Assembly (NCBI GenBank): GCA_018907035.1
Contig: JACCIC010000125.1
Coordinates: 1,178,001 to 1,242,000, forward strand
Length of the DNA: 64,000 nt
From: Sycobia sp. Sy_11
Lineage: Eukaryota > Arthropoda > Insecta > Hymenoptera > Epichrysomallidae
Direction of reading: 5' to 3'
Position 1 is the first letter of the stretch; the number at the start of each line of letters is the position of its first letter. Positions 59,390-64,000 of the stretch are shown piece after piece. The translations under genes were made by a program, and so were the position numbers. The notes beneath the pieces were generated by a model, which searched no databases, had not been told where the DNA came from, and saw only the letters and a list, made by a program, of their open reading frames with translations.

Positions 59390-59952
59390 CTATACGTTTA
59401 AAAAAATGCATTATTGTTGCGATTCTATGAAATTAAGAATTACATTAATAATAAATTTTTCTACGATTTTAAATAAATGAGAATCAGGTATTTGAAAGAT
59501 CAATCAAATTGAAAGTTTGCTTGAATACGTATACATCATAAAAAAGTAGCAAATTTGTTGACTGGAAATCAAAATTACAATATAAATTTACAATCTAAAT
59601 ACGGCGGAGCCATTTATATAGTGTATGATAATAAATATTTAGAAAGTTTCAAAATGACTAATTAATTTCTTAACTGTTTAAACTCCACATGGTAACAACA
59701 CAAAAGATAAAATTGAAAAAGTTCAGTACAATAGAATAAATTGTAAGTATAAGTTAGTTTCTACATATTCGAATTATGATATCGTTATTTATAAGAGAAC
59801 TTGTACTTATAAATTATTCTATATTTTGTTCACAGTAATAAAAATAATTATAATAAACCAATCATATCTCTTTTGTAACTTCAATTTCGACATTTATTAA
59901 AAATAAACGTTACAATTTGATCAAAAAGAATAAAAACAGAAGATGCATTTAC
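59390..59952 (-). other. intron between host exons
   Basis: 563 bp of AT-rich sequence from a GTAAAT donor to a TATAG acceptor on the minus strand. No transposon is seen in it. Confidence 0.6.
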
Positions 59953-60128
59953 CTGAACTAATTTCCGGAGTAGGTAAACTCCACTGAACAGATTTTTCAA
60001 TAATCCATAATATTCTATCCACTAGTTTCAATACAGCTTGTCCAATGGACATTTGCGCAGCTGATTCGACGCCCGACATTAGTAGAGCATTTATTTCATT
60101 TATAGACCTCATCTCATTTAACTTACCA
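59953..60128 (-). CDS. host gene exon (upstream of the hydrophobic-segment exon)
   Basis: 176-nt minus-strand exon. The acceptor is TTTTTAATTTCAG before TGGTAAGTTAAATGAG and the donor is TTCAG followed by GTAAATGC. It begins with the third base of a codon and ends with the first base of one (1 + 58 x 3 + 1). It encodes GKLNEMRSINEINALLMSGV, then ESAAQMSIGQAVLKLVDRIL, then WIIEKSVQWSLPTPEISS. The spliced codon G+AC continues exactly into the exon at 59220-59389. No domain is recognised; the segment looks like an amphipathic helical region. Both splice sites and the phase fit make this the strongest host coding evidence in the window. Confidence 0.7.
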
Positions 60129-60271
60129 CTGAAATTAAAAATCGTAATGTATTGTTTGACTTTAAATGATTTAATAAAATTATTGCGTTGTGAATAAAAA
60201 ATTATTAACAGGATGTAAAAATGGTACATATATTAGCCAAATTGTTGGCCAGTATTTAACATAACTTTTAC

Positions 60272-60299
60272 CTGTGTTTCAGGCAATTCTTGACTTGTA
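60272..60299 (-). other. possible 28-nt micro-exon upstream of the host exons
   Basis: Minus strand: TTTTTTTCAAG acceptor-like site, 28 nt (ending CTGAAACACAG), then a GTAAAAG donor. It ends with two bases of a codon, which fits the one-base start of the exon at 59953-60128 (AG + T). Very short, so it could easily be chance. Confidence 0.25.
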
Positions 60300-61544
60300 C
60301 TTGAAAAAAATGTTTTATTTTTCAACTCGATTCAAGTTTCGAGTCAATTTGCAATTTCTATGAAAGAAATGCATTGAGGACTGCTCAAATCATACATCAT
60401 ACACAATAATTCGATAAAATGATCAATAAACTAAGAAAACAATGAAGAATGTGATCGGTGTGACGCAGAGGAAAGTTTTTCATATAATTATATGTATTTC
60501 ATTTATTTTTCTCGGAATGCTTGATTTGTCAGACGAATATTCAGTACTACTACTGCTAACATATAACAACTTTACACACGAATTATGGACGAATAATGTA
60601 GATTATAATTGATTTCGTATACTGTACGAGAGAAATACACAATATAGAACAAGACGATGAATGCAGCTCTCTATGTTCATTAGGCAGACAAAGAATTCAC
60701 CAAAATTTTTTTAGGAGCTTATAATTACCGAAAAAAAAATCAAATTTGTTAAAGAATTTATAAGAAAATATAAATATATAATAAATCGATCGAGCCATCA
60801 TAGGCCCATCGTAGATCTAATAGTTATGTAATTATTTATTGAACCTCACTTATTTCAAACAGACTATATTAGATCACCATATCAGATTATTATATTAAGA
60901 CAAAGAATGATTATGTTTGCGTTGAAGAAATCTTTCCGATTTTATGTTTGTTTGGGAAGTATTTCAATTTATTATTACATTTAAATGAAGTTAATATACA
61001 ATTTCATTTAAATTATATTGAACTTATTTTAAGTTATAAATAATTGTGTAATTGTGTAATCTTACCTTATTATATCTGTTCTTCTATTATGTTATTTTTG
61101 ATAAGAAATTATTCTTACCACTCGGCCCTCAGTTTAACTCTTGGAATTTAATCATGGAAAATTTATTTAATTGAATGAAATAATTTAATATGAAATTAAA
61201 TAAAATAAAAAAAATATTTTATTTTGACCAAGAGTATAGCGGAGGCAGCAGGGTCCTATAATCGCTCCGAATATTTAAAATCAATTATGTTTTTATTTTA
61301 GGAGATAAGGATATTGCTAAGGAATTTCTTATTATTGAATAAACAAACATCTATCATTATGAAATTAATAAATAACTATTTATTCAATTAAGTATTTAAA
61401 TTTAAATTTTATGTGTGTTTAAGTATGTTTTATCTGTTTAAAATATGCACCCGCTATCTACTAATATTATTATATGAAGTGGAGTAGTAATCAAAATATT
61501 TATAATAAATTTAAATATATTAATTTATCATAACATATTAATGT
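60300..61544. other. AT-rich stretch, nothing recognised
   Basis: No family match, RNA gene or ordered repeat is seen. Further upstream exons of the minus-strand host gene would be expected here or beyond the window. Confidence 0.45.
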
Positions 61545-62308
61545 GGTGCCTTGAGTTCAGCTACCACACGCGTCCCCGGAGTTGCGGATAGGGGAACGAC
61601 CGCTCGCGGTTAGTCACGAAATAAGCACTTCTAAGAGTGACGAATAAGTGGCCGTGGACAAGAACTTCGAGCGAAAATAGTGGTATTCGCCCATCTACAC
61701 ATCCACTTATTATTCACACACCTACATATCTGTAAGATAGCCGTACTCGGACTGGGGAATATATCGGGAGCTCTATAAACGAGTTTTCCACGAATGGTGG
61801 AGATGGAGACCCTATAAACGGGTAACTTCCAGGCGGGTTATGAATGAATGAGAGGCCCTATAAATGGGCATCTCTCACGTATGAATGTGACCAGTTTGAG
61901 CGACGGTAAGGTCTATCGGATGCAGTGATTACTTGTTGATTGGTGGGATTAGCTGCGAGGGAATCACTTCATGCTTATGTGCGTTCCCCTTCTGGAGGGT
62001 ACAGTTGTAAAACCAGATGGCACTCCTGGGTCGCCACAAGTAGGGAGCCTGAACCCAGTCTAGCCAACATGGGAGGCTGCCCCACACAGTGGTAATACGT
62101 CATCAGACGTCAAATCTCGCTTCTCGTAGTAGTGCCATATGGCGTACGGATGGGACCCTGCTGTGAATCGTGGGGGAGGAACAGCCGAGGCCACCGGAAT
62201 GTAGGAGGGCTTCAGTATTGGGGAGATTCAGGAACCGTCATCTCCAACAAGTGATCCTCCTGACCATCACAAATATCAAACATTTAACACAAGTTAATAA
62301 TATAACCA
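61545..62308 (+). other. 5' untranslated region of an R1-type non-LTR element
   Basis: A sharp change from AT-rich to balanced composition at about 61545 (gtggtgccttgagttcag) marks the likely 5' end of the element. The region carries three copies of a short motif at about 61770, 61812 and 61858 (ctataaacgag, cctataaacgggtaa, cctataaatgggca). No convincing coding frame. It leads directly into ORF1. Confidence 0.5.
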
Positions 62309-63623
62309 TGAAAGGTGATAAAAAAATTATAGCAGGCTCTCGAGTGCCGCCTGCAATCAATGGAGCTTCCCGGCTCTCCTATCACACCAGTAGGCAACCT
62401 GGCTGGTGTGACAGAACATGTTACAGGTAGCAGTATGAATGAAAGTGCGAATTTTTAGAAATCGCCGGCAACTTGGGAAGCTGCTGTGTGTAAATTGCAG
62501 GAGCAATTTTACACTATAAGCAGAGTCCTAAGTAAAATGATGGAAAGAACTTGCATACAAAAAAATGTAAGTCAAATAATAAAAAACGGTCTGAGAGAGA
62601 TCGATGAAGCAGTGGAAATCAAACAGTATGAACTGAAGCGAATGAGACTGCTCCGACAAAAACAGAAAGATAAAGGACGGAGTGAATGTCAGGAGGCAAC
62701 TACTAAAAAACGTAAAAGAGATCGTCAGACCCCTATTCCGGAGCAGGCGGCCGCAAAACAGCGGACGACCGAAACCGAAACATGGGCGACGGTGGTCTCA
62801 AAACATAAAAAACCGAAAACGACCCAGACGGACAACAAACCGACAAAAGAGCAGACAAAAGCGAGACTCGAAGGTCGCGGGTCTGATCGCCCTAACCTCA
62901 AAGGCAGGGGAGGAGCGATCATTATGAAGCCGGCTGAGGGACAGACATACGTAGACATGGTACGAACAATACGGCAAAAGGTGGACCCAGACAAGTGTAA
63001 TACTCAAGTCAGAACAATAAGAAAGCCAAAAGACGGCGCGGCACTTTTACAGCTGTCCAGACAGAACAACGAGACGGACTTCCGACAGGTTCTTCAAGAC
63101 GTTGTCGGAGAGACTGGACGCGCAAAAGACTTGACCTCCAGGGTGACACTGGAATTTCTAGACTTGAACTGCGTCACGACACGACCGACGAGGACATCGC
63201 GAACGCGTTAAATCAGGAAACGAGACGGACTGCAGACGGTCGGCCCCATGTTTTCGACGTTAACAGTCGAGGACAGAGAATGGCGGTCTGCGATTTTGAC
63301 GTAAAAAAGGCTACGACCTCTTAAGGAAAGGGCGTATTAAAATCGGGTGGGTTGTATCAAGAATAAGAGCAAGGATACGCGTCTCGCGATGCTATAGATG
63401 CCTCGGGTTCGGTCATGTACGGAAAGACTGTAAAGGACTGGACAGACGAAGCTGCTGCTGGCGATGCGGTCTCGAGGGTCATTCCTACAGGTACTGCAAG
63501 AGTCGTGAGGAGTGTTTCCTGTGCACTGGGGATAATATACGAGACAGGGGACACTTACCCGACTCGTCCTCGTGTGCCGCGTTCAGGATAGCACTAACAG
63601 AACAGAAGACAAAGACAAAATAA
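62309..63623 (+). pseudogene. R1-type non-LTR retrotransposon ORF1 (gag-like, three zinc knuckles)
   Basis: Probable start at the ATG at 62309 (MKGDKKIIAGSRVPPAING). A frameshift near 62370 and a TAG near 62456 interrupt the front. The frame is then open from 62486 to 63211, with a coiled, basic, Lys/Arg-rich N-terminal half (EIKQYELKRMRLLRQKQKDK) and a gag-like middle (GGAIIMKPAEGQTYVDMVRT). Two more frameshifts (near 63165 and 63310) lead to the C-terminal zinc knuckles: CYRCLGFGHVRKDC, CWRCGLEGHSYRYC, and CFLCTG with RGHLPDSSSCAAF. The stop TAA is at 63621-63623. The layout is that of R1-clade ORF1, an RNA-binding nucleocapsid-like protein. Four disablements make this copy's ORF1 defective. 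Confidence 0.85.
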
Positions 63624-63625
63624 CG

Positions 63626-64000
63626 ATGACGATACTCCAATGCAATATGAACGGGAGTAGCGTGGCAGACGCACTACTCCCGCAGATTGCGGCGGAACTG
63701 AACATCGACGTGCTGATTATCAGTGAGCAATACAAAGTCAGACAATTAACGACTTGGCTCGCAAGCAGCTCGGGCAAGTCCGCAGTTTGGTTACGTGGAA
63801 AGGGCGCGTCGAATATCGTACGCAGCGGGACTGAGGAGGACTGTGTCTGGGTGACGGTCGCTGACATAACCTATGTCAGTGTTTACCTGAGCCCAAACAG
63901 CAGTGCCTCCGAGTATGCGGCTAAACTTGGAAAAATCGAGGACGCGGTGCGGGAAATCCCTGGAAACGTGATCGTGGCGGGCGACTTTAACGCTCGGGCG
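63626..64000 (+). CDS. R1-type non-LTR retrotransposon ORF2, endonuclease domain (continues past window)
   Basis: Starts at the ATG at 63626, two bases after the ORF1 stop, a spacing typical of coupled ORF1/ORF2 in this clade. All 125 codons to the window end are open. The protein is the front of an apurinic-type endonuclease (EEP): 'MTILQCNMNGSSVADALLPQ' with the first conserved Asn, 'IDVLIISEQYK' with the catalytic Glu, 'VSVYLSPNSSASEYAAKL' and 'NVIVAGDFNARA' with the conserved Asp-Phe-Asn motif. Residues needed for nicking target DNA are present as far as the window goes. Reverse transcriptase would follow beyond 64000. The lack of stops contrasts with ORF1. Confidence 0.9.
   Translation, partial: MTILQCNMNGSSVADALLPQIAAELNIDVLIISEQYKVRQLTTWLASSSGKSAVWLRGKGASNIVRSGTEEDCVWVTVADITYVSVYLSPNSSASEYAAKLGKIEDAVREIPGNVIVAGDFNARA

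Noticed and set aside
1..64000. tRNA or rRNA genes
   Set aside because: I saw no cloverleaf-like sequence with internal promoter boxes and no conserved rRNA stretch; primer-binding sites were also not found.

Overview
The window looks like AT-rich insect (arthropod) nuclear DNA. It has no bacterial-type operons or Shine-Dalgarno-led genes. It is full of TA and GA/CT microsatellites and decayed transposable elements of typical insect families: mariner, Ty1/copia, Ty3/gypsy, BEL/Pao, an R1-type non-LTR element, and Polinton/Maverick-like DNA polymerase and integrase relics. The spread of mariner families suggests an ant or another hymenopteran, but that is only an inference.

Host coding content is sparse. 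The best-supported host gene lies on the minus strand. Its exons at 59953-60128 and 59220-59389 have matching splice sites and splice phases. A third small exon at 7414-7515 is compatible in phase, which would make the intron between them about 51.7 kb and packed with transposons. The product is not recognised; it has one strongly hydrophobic stretch followed by an Arg/Lys-rich segment.

Layout, left to right. 1-716: mariner pseudogene cut by the window edge. 2466-4035: one mariner fragment beside a second mariner, then a fragment of a many-copy arthropod ORF family. 5-9 kb: unassigned small ORFs, the candidate exon, and a BEL/Pao reverse-transcriptase fragment. 10.8-11.4 kb (minus): family-B DNA polymerase fragment. 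14.7-17.6 kb (minus): copia pieces in the order integrase-RT-RNase H, then gag-protease. 18.1-19.7 kb: a degenerate ~60-bp tandem array, twin TA palindromes and microsatellites. 20.4-23.5 kb (minus): gypsy element A, with reverse transcriptase lost by internal deletion. 25.6-26.3 kb: short mariner-derived element with ~85-bp inverted repeats. 29.2-33.1 kb (plus): Polinton-like DNA polymerase relic interrupted by two mariners, the second with intact ends. 34-36 kb: an 80-bp minisatellite and GA tracts. 36.9-42.2 kb (plus): the best-preserved LTR element, a copia with an unusually long gag leader. 43.9-44.2 kb (minus): integrase relic and a possible exon. 46.0-48.3 kb (plus): gypsy B. 50.4-51.7 kb (minus): gypsy C. 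51.8-57.6 kb (plus): gypsy D, head-to-head with C. 59-60.3 kb: host exons. 61.5-64.0 kb (plus): R1-type non-LTR element whose endonuclease/RT ORF is still open at the window end.

None of the LTR elements or mariners looks fully intact. The elements most likely to be recent are the R1-type element, the copia at 37-42 kb and the mariner at 31222-32523. Coordinates of degraded elements are approximate because they rest on reading protein similarity by eye.
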